Of a stretch of 64,000 nt of DNA, positions 25,395-37,899 are shown piece by piece; within the stretch, counting starts at the first letter, position 1; each line of letters opens with the position of its first letter. Source of the stretch: Halictus rubicundus (Eukaryota > Arthropoda > Insecta > Hymenoptera > Halictidae). The notes below the pieces were generated by a model. The model saw only the letters and a list, made by a program, of their open reading frames with translations. It had not been told where the DNA came from and did not search any database. Position numbers and translations under genes: made by a program. The stretch is from positions 1-64,000 of the forward strand of contig NW_027489041.1 in assembly GCF_050948215.1 (NCBI RefSeq). Reading direction: 5' to 3'.

Positions 25395-27802
25395 CCTATC
25401 CTCTATTCTATCCTATCCTCTATCATATACTATCCTCTACCCTATCCTATCCTCTATCCTATCCTATCTTCTATCCGATTCTCTATCCTATCCTATCCTC
25501 TATCCTATCCTATCCTCTATCCTATTCTATCCTCTATCCTATCCTATCCTCTATCCTATCCTATCTTCTATCCGATCCTCTATCCTATCCTATCCTCTAT
25601 CCTATTCTATCCTCTATCCTATCCTATCCTCTATCCTATCCTATCCTCTATCCTATCCTATCCTCTATCCTATCCTATCCTCTATCCTATCCTACCCACT
25701 TTCCAATCCTATCCTCTATCCTATCCTATCCTCTATCCGATCATCTATCCTATCATATCCTCTATCCTATCCTATCCTCTATCTTATCCTATCCTCTATC
25801 CTATCCTCTATCGTATCCTCAATCCTATCCTCCATCATATCCAATCCTCTATCGTATACTCTATCCTATCCTATCCTCTATCCTATCCTTTCCTCAATCC
25901 TATTATATCCTCTATCCTATCCTATCCTCTATCCCATCCTATCCTATCCTCTATCCTATCCTATCCTCTATCCTATCCTATCCTCTATCCTACCCTATCC
26001 TCTATCCTATTCTATCCTCTATCCTATCCTATCCTCTATCCCATCCTATCCTCTATCCTATCCTATCCTCTATCCTATCCTATCCTCTATCCTATCCTCT
26101 ATCCTATCCTCTATCCTATCCTATCCTGTATCCTATCCTATCCTCAATCCTATCCTATCCTCTATTCTATCCTATCCTCTATCATATACTATCCTCTATC
26201 CTATCCTATCTTCTATCCGATTCTCTATCCTATCCTATCCTCTATCCTATCCTATCCTCTATCCTATTCTATCCTCTATCCTATCCTATCCTCTATCCTA
26301 TCCTATCTTCTATCCGATCCTCTATCCTATCCTATCCTCTATCCTATCCTATCCTCTATCCTATTCTATCCTCCATCCTATCCTATCCTCTATCCTATCC
26401 TATCCTCTATCATATCCTATCCTCTATCCTATCCTATCATCTATCCTATCCTCTATCCTATCCTATCCTCTATCCTATCCTCAATCCTATCCTCTATCCT
26501 ATCCTATCCTCAATCCTATCCTATCCTCTATTCTATCCTATCCTCTATCATATACTATCCTCTATCCTATCCTATCTTCTATCCGATTCTCTATCCTATC
26601 CTATCCTCTATCCTATCCTATCCTCTATCCTATTCTATCCTCTATCCTATCCTATCCTCTATCCTATCCTATCTTCTATCCGATCCTCTATCCTATCCTA
26701 TCCTCTATCCTATCCTATCCTCTATCCTATTCTATCCTCCATCCTATCCTATCCTCTATCCTATCCTATCCTCTATCATATCCTATCCTCTATCCTATCC
26801 TATCCTCTATCCTATCCTCTATCCTATCCTATCCTCTATCCCATCCTATCCTCTATCCTATATTATCCTCTATCCTATCCTATCCTGTATCCTATCCTAT
26901 CCTATCCTCTATCCTATCCTATCCTCTATCCTATCCTATCCTCTATCCTATCCTATCCTCTATCCTATCCTATCCTCTATCCTATCCTATCCTCTATCCT
27001 ATCCTATCCTCTATCCTATCCTATCCTCTATCCTATCCTATCCTATCCTCTGTCCTCTATCCTCTATCCTATCCTATCCTCTATCCTATACTTTCCTCTA
27101 TCCAATCCTATCCTCTATCCTATCCTATCCTCTATCCTTCCCTATCCTCTATCCTATCCTATCCTCTATCCTATCCTATCCTATCCTTTATCCTATCCTA
27201 TCCTCTATCCTATCCTATCCTCTATCCTATCCTCTATCCTATCCTCTATCCTATCCCCAATCCTATCCTCTATCCTATCCTATCCTCAATCCTATCCTAT
27301 CCTCTATTCTATCCTATCCTCTATCATATACTATCCTCTACCCTATCCTATCCTCTATCCTATCCTATCTTCTATCCGATTCTCTATCCTATCCTATCCT
27401 CTATCCTATCCTATCCTCTATCCTATCCTCTATCGTATACTCTATCCTATCCTATCCTCTATCCTATCCTTTCCTCAATCCTATTATATCCTCTATCCTA
27501 TCCTATCCTCTATCCCATCCTATCCTATCCTCTATCCTATCCTATCCTCTATCCTATCCTATCCTCTATCCTCTATCCTATCCTATCCTCTATCCTATAC
27601 TTTCCTCTATCCAATCCTATCCTCTATCCTATCCTATCCTCTACCCTATCCTATCCTCTATCCTATCCTATCCTCTATCCTATCCTTTCCTCAATCCTAT
27701 TATATCCTCTATCCTATCCTATCCTCTATCCTATCCTATCCTCTACCCTATCCTATCCTCTATCCTATCCTATCCTTTATCCTATCCTATCCTCTATCCT
27801 AT
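25395..27802 (+). repeat. 2,408-bp tandem duplication, first copy
   Basis: Variants recur exactly 2,408 bp downstream: ATTCTA (25,405/27,813), TACCCACT (25,693/28,101), CTCCATCATATCC (about 25,830/28,238), CCTGTATCC (26,128/28,536), CTTTCC (27,091/29,499 and 27,600/30,008). Private variants such as CTCCATCATATCC occur in both copies. 2,408 is 200 units of 12 plus 8, so the exchange joined different registers. The junction lies near 27,802, where CTCAATCC of the first copy is replaced by CTCTATCC. Confidence 0.9.
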
Positions 27803-30210
27803 CCTATCCTCTATTCTATCCTATCCTCTATCATATACTATCCTCTACCCTATCCTATCCTCTATCCTATCCTATCTTCTATCCGATTCTCTATCCTATC
27901 CTATCCTCTATCCTATCCTATCCTCTATCCTATTCTATCCTCTATCCTATCCTATCCTCTATCCTATCCTATCTTCTATCCGATCCTCTATCCTATCCTA
28001 TCCTCTATCCTATTCTATCCTCTATCCTATCCTATCCTCTATCCTATCCTATCCTCTATCCTATCCTATCCTCTATCCTATCCTATCCTCTATCCTATCC
28101 TACCCACTTTCCAATCCTATCCTCTATCCTATCCTATCCTCTATCCGATCATCTATCCTATCATATCCTCTATCCTATCCTATCCTCTATCTTATCCTAT
28201 CCTCTATCCTATCCTCTATCGTATCCTCAATCCTATCCTCCATCATATCCAATCCTCTATCGTATACTCTATCCTATCCTATCCTCTATCCTATCCTTTC
28301 CTCAATCCTATTATATCCTCTATCCTATCCTATCCTCTATCCCATCCTATCCTATCCTCTATCCTATCCTATCCTCTATCCTATCCTATCCTCTATCCTA
28401 CCCTATCCTCTATCCTATTCTATCCTCTATCCTATCCTATCCTCTATCCCATCCTATCCTCTATCCTATCCTATCCTCTATCCTATCCTATCCTCTATCC
28501 TATCCTCTATCCTATCCTCTATCCTATCCTATCCTGTATCCTATCCTATCCTCAATCCTATCCTATCCTCTATTCTATCCTATCCTCTATCATATACTAT
28601 CCTCTATCCTATCCTATCTTCTATCCGATTCTCTATCCTATCCTATCCTCTATCCTATCCTATCCTCTATCCTATTCTATCCTCTATCCTATCCTATCCT
28701 CTATCCTATCCTATCTTCTATCCGATCCTCTATCCTATCCTATCCTCTATCCTATCCTATCCTCTATCCTATTCTATCCTCCATCCTATCCTATCCTCTA
28801 TCCTATCCTATCCTCTATCATATCCTATCCTCTATCCTATCCTATCATCTATCCTATCCTCTATCCTATCCTATCCTCTATCCTATCCTCAATCCTATCC
28901 TCTATCCTATCCTATCCTCAATCCTATCCTATCCTCTATTCTATCCTATCCTCTATCATATACTATCCTCTATCCTATCCTATCTTCTATCCGATTCTCT
29001 ATCCTATCCTATCCTCTATCCTATCCTATCCTCTATCCTATTCTATCCTCTATCCTATCCTATCCTCTATCCTATCCTATCTTCTATCCGATCCTCTATC
29101 CTATCCTATCCTCTATCCTATCCTATCCTCTATCCTATTCTATCCTCCATCCTATCCTATCCTCTATCCTATCCTATCCTCTATCATATCCTATCCTCTA
29201 TCCTATCCTATCCTCTATCCTATCCTCTATCCTATCCTATCCTCTATCCCATCCTATCCTCTATCCTATATTATCCTCTATCCTATCCTATCCTGTATCC
29301 TATCCTATCCTATCCTCTATCCTATCCTATCCTCTATCCTATCCTATCCTCTATCCTATCCTATCCTCTATCCTATCCTATCCTCTATCCTATCCTATCC
29401 TCTATCCTATCCTATCCTCTATCCTATCCTATCCTCTATCCTATCCTATCCTATCCTCTGTCCTCTATCCTCTATCCTATCCTATCCTCTATCCTATACT
29501 TTCCTCTATCCAATCCTATCCTCTATCCTATCCTATCCTCTATCCTTCCCTATCCTCTATCCTATCCTATCCTCTATCCTATCCTATCCTATCCTTTATC
29601 CTATCCTATCCTCTATCCTATCCTATCCTCTATCCTATCCTCTATCCTATCCTCTATCCTATCCCCAATCCTATCCTCTATCCTATCCTATCCTCAATCC
29701 TATCCTATCCTCTATTCTATCCTATCCTCTATCATATACTATCCTCTACCCTATCCTATCCTCTATCCTATCCTATCTTCTATCCGATTCTCTATCCTAT
29801 CCTATCCTCTATCCTATCCTATCCTCTATCCTATCCTCTATCGTATACTCTATCCTATCCTATCCTCTATCCTATCCTTTCCTCAATCCTATTATATCCT
29901 CTATCCTATCCTATCCTCTATCCCATCCTATCCTATCCTCTATCCTATCCTATCCTCTATCCTATCCTATCCTCTATCCTCTATCCTATCCTATCCTCTA
30001 TCCTATACTTTCCTCTATCCAATCCTATCCTCTATCCTATCCTATCCTCTACCCTATCCTATCCTCTATCCTATCCTATCCTCTATCCTATCCTTTCCTC
30101 AATCCTATTATATCCTCTATCCTATCCTATCCTCTATCCTATCCTATCCTCTACCCTATCCTATCCTCTATCCTATCCTATCCTTTATCCTATCCTATCC
30201 TCTATCCTAT
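27803..30210 (+). repeat. 2,408-bp tandem duplication, second copy
   Basis: Direct continuation of the first copy with the same variants at a constant offset of 2,408 bp. The match fails near 30,210, where the array runs on in a different variant order. Confidence 0.9.
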
Positions 30211-30639
30211 CCTATCCTCTATCCTATTCTATCCTCTATCCTATCCTATCCTCTATCCCATCCTATCCTCTATCCTATCCTATCCTCTATCCTATCCTAT
30301 CATCTATCCTATCCTCTATCCTATCCTATCCTCTATCCTATCCTATCCTCTATCCTATCCTATCCTCTATCCTATCCTATCCTCTATCCTATCCTCTATC
30401 CTATCCTATCCTCTATCCTATCCTATCCTCTATCCTATATTATCCTCTATCCTATCCTATCCTGTATCCTATCCTATCCTCTATCCTATCGTATCCTCTA
30501 TCCTATCCTATCCTCTATCCTATCCTATCCTCTATCCTATCCTATCCTCTATCCTATCCTATCCTCTATCCTATCCTCTATCCAATCCTATCCTCTATCC
30601 TATCCTATCCTCTATCCTATCCTAACCTCTATCCTCTAT

Positions 30640-31470
30640 CCTATCCTATCCTCTATCCTATCCTATCCTCTATCCTATCCTATCCTATCCTCTATCCTAT
30701 CCTATCCTCTATCCTATCCTATCCTCTATCCTATCCTATCCTCTATCCTATCCTATCCTCTATCCTATCCTATCCTATCCTCTATCCTCTATCCTCTATC
30801 CTCTATCCTATCCTATCCTCTATCCTATACTTTCCTCTATCCAATCCTATCCTCTATCCTATCCTATCCTCTATCCTTTCCTATCCTCTATCCTATCCTA
30901 TCCTCTATCCTATCCTATCCTATCCTTTATCCTATCCTATCCTATCCTCTATCCTATCCTCTATCCTATCCTCAATCCTATCCTCTATCCTATCCTATCC
31001 TCAATCCTATCCTATCCTCTATCCTATTCTATCCTCTATCCTATCCTATCCTCTATCCTATCCTATCTTCTATCCGATCCTCTATCCTATCCTATCCTCT
31101 ATCCTATTCTATCCTCTATCCTATCCTATCCTCTATCCTATCCTATCCTCTATCCTATCCTATCCTCTATCCTATCCTATCCTCTATCCTATCCTACCCT
31201 CTTTCCAGTCCTATCCTCTATCCTATCCTATCCTCCATCCGATCATCTATCCTATCATATCCTCTATCCTATCCTATCCTCTATCTTATCCTATCCTCTA
31301 TCCTATCCTCTATCGTATCCTCAATCCTATCCTCTATCCTATCCTATCCTGTATCCTATCCTATCCTCTATCCTATCCTATCCTCTATCCTATCCTATCC
31401 TCTATCCTATCCTATCCTCTATCCTATCCTATCCTCTATCCTATCCTCTATCCTATCCTATCCTCTATCC
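30640..31470 (+). repeat. 1,140-bp-period repeat, first copy (carries CCAGTCC)
   Basis: Matches 31,780-32,610 at a constant offset of 1,140 bp (95 units of 12), including a run of four TATCCTC units and the TATACTTTCC marker. A visible difference is CCAGTCC here (G at 31,208) against CCAATCC in the second copy. The same G/A difference distinguishes the first and second copies of the pair at 40,860-43,140. Confidence 0.88.
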
Positions 31471-31779
31471 CATCCTATCCTCTATCCTATATTATCCTCT
31501 ATCCTATCCTATCCTGTATCCTATCCTATCCTCTATCCTATCCTATCCTCTATCCTATCCAATCCTCTATCCTATCCTATCCTCTATCCTATCCTCTATC
31601 CAATCCTATCCTCTATCCTATCCTATCCTCTATCCTATCCTATCCTCTATCCTATCCTATCCTATCCTCTATCCTATCCTATCCTCTATCCTATCCTATC
31701 CTATCCTCTATCCTATCCTATCCTCTATCCTATCCTATCCTCTATCCTATCCTATCCTCTATCCTATCCTATCCTCTAT

Positions 31780-32610
31780 CCTATCCTATCCTCTATCCTA
31801 TCCTATCCTCTATCCTATCCTATCCTATCCTCTATCCTATCCTATCCTCTATCCTATCCTATCCTCTATCCTATCCTATCCTCTATCCTATCCTATCCTC
31901 TATCCTATCCTATCCTATCCTCTATCCTCTATCCTCTATCCTCTATCCTATCCTATCCTCTATCCTATACTTTCCTCTATCCAATCCTATCCTCTATCCT
32001 ATCCTATCCTCTATCCTTTCCTATCCTCTATCCTATCCTATCCTCTATCCTATCCTATCCTATCCTTTATCCTATCCTATCCTATCCTCTATCCTATCCT
32101 CTATCCTATCCTCAATCCTATCCTCTATCCTATCCTATCCTCAATCCTATCCTATCCTCTATCCTATTCTATCCTCTATCCTATCCTATCCTCTATCCTA
32201 TCCTATCTTCTATCCGATCCTCTATCCTATCCTATCCTCTATCCTATTCTATCCTCTATCCTATCCTATCCTCTATCCTATCCTATCCTCTATCCTATCC
32301 TATCCTCTATCCTATCCTATCCTCTATCCTATCCTACCCTCTTTCCAATCCTATCCTCTATCCTATCCTATCCTCCATCCGATCATCTATCCTATCATAT
32401 CCTCTATCCTATCCTATCCTCTATCTTATCCTATCCTCTATCCTATCCTCTATCGTATCCTCAATCCTATCCTCTATCCTATCCTATCCTGTATCCTATC
32501 CTATCCTCTATCCTATCCTATCCTCTATCCTATCCTATCCTCTATCCTATCATATCCTCTATCCTATCCTATCCTCTATCCTATCCTCTATCCTATCCTA
32601 TCCTCTATCC
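31780..32610 (+). repeat. 1,140-bp-period repeat, second copy
   Basis: Second copy at offset 1,140 bp, with CCAATCC at the diagnostic site. It runs into segmental duplication copy B, which overlaps its right end. Confidence 0.88.
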
Positions 32611-35600
32611 TATCCTATCCTCTATCCTATCCTCTATCCTATCCTATCCTATATCCTATTCTATCCTCTATCCTATCCTATCCTCTATCCTATCCTATCT
32701 TCTATCCGATCCTCTATCCTATCCTATCCTCTATCCTATCCTATCCTCTATCCTATTCTATCCTCCATCCTATCCTATCCTCTATCCTATCCTATCCTCT
32801 ATCATATCCTATCCTCTATCCTATCCTATCATCTATCCTATCCTCTATCCTATCCTATCCTCTATCCTATCCTATCCTATATCCTATCCTATCCTCTATC
32901 CTATCCTATCCTCTATCCTATCCTATCCTCTATCCTATCCTATCCTCTATCCTATCCTCTATCCAATCCTATCCTCTATCCTATCCTATCCTCTATCCTA
33001 TCCTATCCTCTATCCTATCCTACCCACTTTCCAATCCTATCCTCTATCCTATCCTATCCTCTATCCGATCATCTATCCTATCATATCCTCTATCCTATCC
33101 TATCCTCTATCTTATCCTATCCTCTATCCTATCCTCTATCGTATCCTCAATCCTATCCTCTATCATATCCAATCCTCTATCGTATACTCTATCCTATCCT
33201 ATCCTCTATCCTATCCTTTCCTCAATCCTATTATATCCTCTATCCTATCCTATCCTCTATCCCATCCTATCCTATCCTCTATCCTATCCTATCCTCTATC
33301 CTATCCTATCCTCTATCCTACCCTATCCTCTATCCTATTCTATCCTCTATCCTATCCTATCCTCTATCCCATCCTATCCTCTATCCTATCCTATCCTCTA
33401 TCCTATCCTCTATCCTATCCTCTATCCTATCCTATCCTGTATCCTATCCTATCCTCTATCCTATCCTATCCTCTATCCTATGCTATCCTCTATCCTATCC
33501 TATCCTCTATCCTATCCTATCCTCTATCCTATCCTATCCTCTATCCTATCCTCTATCCTATCCTATCCTCTATCCTATCCTATCCTCTATCCTATATTAT
33601 CCTCTATCCTATCCTATCCTGTATCCTATCCTATAATCTATCTATCCTATCCTCTATCCTATCCTATCCTCTATCCAATCCTATCCTCTATCCTATCCTA
33701 TCCTCTATCCTATCCTATCCTCTATCCTATCCTATCCTATCCTCTATCCTACCCTATGCTCTATCCTATCCTATCCTCTCCTCTATCCTATCCTATCCTC
33801 TATCCTATCCTATCCTATCCTCTATCCTCTATCCTCGATCCTCTATCCTCTATCCTATCCTATCCTCTATCCTATACTTTCCTCTATCCAATCCTATCCT
33901 CTATCCTATCCTATCCTCTATCCTTTCCTATCCTCTATCCTATCCTATCCTATCCTTTATCCTATCCTATCCTCTATCCTATCCTATCCTCTATCCTATC
34001 CTCTATCCTATCCTCTATCCTATCCTCTATCCTATCCTCAATCCTATCCTCTATCCTATCCTATCCTCAATCCTATCCTATCCTCTATTCTATCCTATCC
34101 TCTATCATATACTATCCTCTATCCTATCCTATCTTCTATCCGATTCTCTATCCTATCCTATCCTCTATCCTATCCTATCCTCTATCCTATTCTATCCTCT
34201 ATCCTATCCTATCCTCTATCCTATCCTATCTTCTATCCGATCCTCTATCCTATCCTATCCTCTATCCTATCCTATCCTCTATCCTATTCTATCCTCCATC
34301 CTATCCTATCCTCTATCCTATCCTATCCTCTATCATATCCTATCCTCTATCCTATCCTATCATCTATCCTATCCTCTATCCTATCCTATCCTCTATCCTA
34401 TCCTCAATCCTATCCTCTATCCTATCCTATCCTCAATCCTATCCTATCCTCTATTCTATCCTATCCTCTATCATATACTATCCTCTATCCTATCCTATCT
34501 TCTATCCGATTCTCTATCCTATCCTATCCTCTATCCTATCCTATCCTCTATCCTATTCTATCCTCTATCCTATCCTATCCTCTATCCTATCCTATCTTCT
34601 ATCCGATCCTCTATCCTATCCTATCCTCTATCCTATCCTATCCTCTATCCTATTCTATCCTCCATCCTATCCTATCCTCTATCCTATCCTATCCTCTATC
34701 ATATCCTATCCTCTATCCTATCCTATCCTCTATCCTATCCTATCCTCTATCCTATCCTATCCTCTATCCTATCCTCTATCCTATCCTCTATCCTATCCTC
34801 TATCCTATCCTCAATCCTATCCTCTATCCTATCCTATCCTCAATCCTATCCTATCCTCTATTCTATCCTATCCTCTATCATATACTATCCTCTATCCTAT
34901 CCTATCTTCTATCCGATTCTCTATCCTATCCTATCCTCTATCCTATCCTATCCTCTATCCTATTCTATCCTCTATCCTATCCTATCCTCTATCCTATCCT
35001 ATCTTCTATCCGATCCTCTATCCTATCCTATCCTCTATCCTATCCTATCCTCTATCCTATTCTATCCTCCATCCTATCCTATCCTCTATCCTATCCTATC
35101 CTCTATCATATCCTATCCTCTATCCTATCCTATCATCTATCCTATCCTCTATCCTATCCTATCCTCTATCCTATCCTCAATCCTATCCTCTATCCTATCC
35201 TATCCTCAATCCTATCCTATCCTCTATTCTATCCTATCCTCTATCATATACTATCCTCTATCCTATCCTATCTTCTATCCGATTCTCTATCCTATCCTAT
35301 CCTCTATCCTATCCTATCCTCTATCCTATTCTATCCTCTATCCTATCCTATCCTCTATTCTATCCTATCTTCTATCCGATCCTCTATCCTATCCTATCCT
35401 CTATCCTATCCTATCCTCTATCCTATTCTATCCTCCATCCTATCCTATCCTCTATCCTATCCTATCCTCTATCATATCCTATCCTCTATCCTATCCTATC
35501 CTCTATCCTATCCTCTATCCTATCCTATCCTCTATCCCATCCTATCCTCTATCCTATATTATCCTCTATCCTATCCTATCCTGTATCCTATCCTATCCTA

Positions 35601-36583
35601 TCCTCTATCCTATCCTATCCTCTATCCTATCCTATCCTCTATCCTATCCTATCCTCTATCCTATCCTATCCTCTATCCTATCCTATCCTCTATCCTATCC
35701 TATCCTCTATCCTATCCTATCCTCTATCCTATCCTCTATCCAATCCTATCCTCTATCCTATCCTATCCTCTATCCTATCCTATCCTCTATCCTATCCTAT
35801 CCTATCCTATCCTATCCTCTATCCTATCCTATCCTCTATCCTATCCTATCCTCTATCCTATCCTATCCTCTATCCTATCCTATCCTATCCTCTGTCCTCT
35901 ATCCTCTATCCTATCCTATCCTCTATCCTATACTTTCCTCTATCCAATCCTATCCTCTATCCTATCCTATCCTCTATCCTTCCCTATCCTATCCCCAATC
36001 CTATCCTCTATCCTATCCTATCCTCAATCCTATCCTATCCTCTATTCTATCCTATCCTCTATCATATACTATCCTCTACCCTATCCTATCCTCTATCCTA
36101 TCCTATCTTCTATCCGATTCTCTATCCTATCCTATCCTCTATCCTATCCTATCCTCTATCCTATCCTCTATCGTATCCTCAATCCTATCCTCTATCATAT
36201 CCAATCCTCTATCGTATACTCTATCCTATCCTATCCTCTATCCTATCCTTTCCTCAATCCTATTATATCCTCTATCCTATCCTATCCTCTATCCCATCCT
36301 ATCCTATCCTCTATCCTATCCTATCCTCTATCCTATCCTATCCTCTATCCTATCCTATCCTCTATCCTATCCTATCCTCTATCCTATCCTATCCTATATC
36401 CTATATCCTATCCTATCCTCTATCCTATCCTATCCTCTACCCTATCCTATCCTCTATCCTTTCCTATCCTCTATCCTATCCTTTCCTCAATCCTATTATA
36501 TCCTCTATCCTATCCTATCCTCTATCCTATCCTATCCTCTACCCTATCCTATCCTCTATCCTATCCTATCCTTTATCCTATCC
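32510..36583 (+). repeat. Segmental duplication copy B (partner about 19,970-24,035)
   Basis: Second copy of the 4.06-kb segment, in the same orientation. It ends abruptly at about 36,583, where TCCTCCTATCC breaks the register and an irregular zone begins. The left limit is near 32,510, where the offset-12,540 match fails. Within the copy, private variants agree in order and spacing with copy A. Confidence 0.9.
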
Positions 36584-37560
36584 TCCTATCCTATCCTCTA
36601 TCCTATCCTATCACCTCTATCCTATCCTATCCTCTATCCTATATCCTATCCTCTCTATCCTATCCTATCCTCTATCCCTATCCTATCCTCTATCCTATCC
36701 TCTATCCTATCTATCCTATCCTATCCTCTATCCTCTATCCTATCCTCTATCCTATCCTATCCTCTATCCTATCCTATCCTCTATCCTATCCTATCCTCTA
36801 TCCTATCCTATCCTCTATCCTATCCTATCCTCTATCCTATCTATCCTCTATCCTATTCCTATCCTCTATCCTATCCTATCCTCTATCCTATCCTATCCTC
36901 TATCCTATCCTATCCTCTATCCTATCCTCTATCCTATCCTATCCTCTATCCTATCCTATCCTCTATCCTATCCTATCCTCTATCCTATCCTATCCTATCC
37001 TCTATCCTATCCTATCCTCTATCCTATCCTATCCTATCCTCTATCCTATCCTATCCTCTATCCTATCCTATCCTCTATCCTATCCTATCCTCTATCCTAT
37101 CCTATCCTCTATCCTATCCTATCCTATCCTCTATCCTCTATCCTCTATCCTATCCTATCCTCTATCCTATCCTATCCTCTATCCTATCCTATCCTCTATC
37201 CTATCCTATCCTCTATCCTATCCTATCCTCTATCCTATCCTATCCTCTATCCTCTATCCTATCCTATCCTCTATCCTATCCTATCCTCTATCCTATCCTA
37301 TCCTCTATCCTATCCTCTATCCTATCCTCAATCCTATCCTATCCTATCCTATCTCAATCCTATCCTAATCCTCTATCCTATCTATCCTCTATCCTATCCT
37401 ATCCTCTATCCTATCTCTATCCTTCTATCCTATCCTATCCTATCCTATCCTCTATCCTATCCTATCCTCTATCCTATCCTATCCTCTATCCTATCCTATC
37501 CTCTATCCTATCCTATCCTCTATCCTATCCTATCCTCTATCCTATCCTATCCCTCTATCC
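36584..37560 (+). repeat. Irregular and unusually plain TATCC zone
   Basis: The segment starts with TCCTCCTATCC and CCTATCACCTC and continues with TATCTATCC, TATCCCTATCC, TCTCAATCC and CCTAATCC. The usual marker variants (TATACTTTCC, TATCCGATCC, TATATTATCC) are missing for almost 1 kb. The middle (about 36,880-37,260) is nearly pure consensus in 12-, 7- and 17-bp units. It may be a young expansion, or a consensus weakness, because its edges coincide with the end of segmental copy B. Confidence 0.75.
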
Positions 37561-37899
37561 AATCCTATCCTCTATCCTATCCTATCCTCCATCCGATCAT
37601 CTATCCTATCATATCCTCTATCCTATCCTATCCTCTATCTTATCCTATCCTCTATCCTATCCTCTATCGTATCCTCAATCCTATCCTCTATCCTATCCTA
37701 TCCTGTATCCTATCCTATCCTCTATCCTATCCTATCCTCTATCCTATCCTATCCTCTATCCTATCCTATCCTATCCTCTATCCTATCCTATCCTCTATCC
37801 TATCCTATCCTCTATCCTATCCTATCCTCTATCCTATCCTATCCTATCCTATCCTTATCCTATCCTATCCTCTATCCTATCCTATCCTCTATCCTATCC

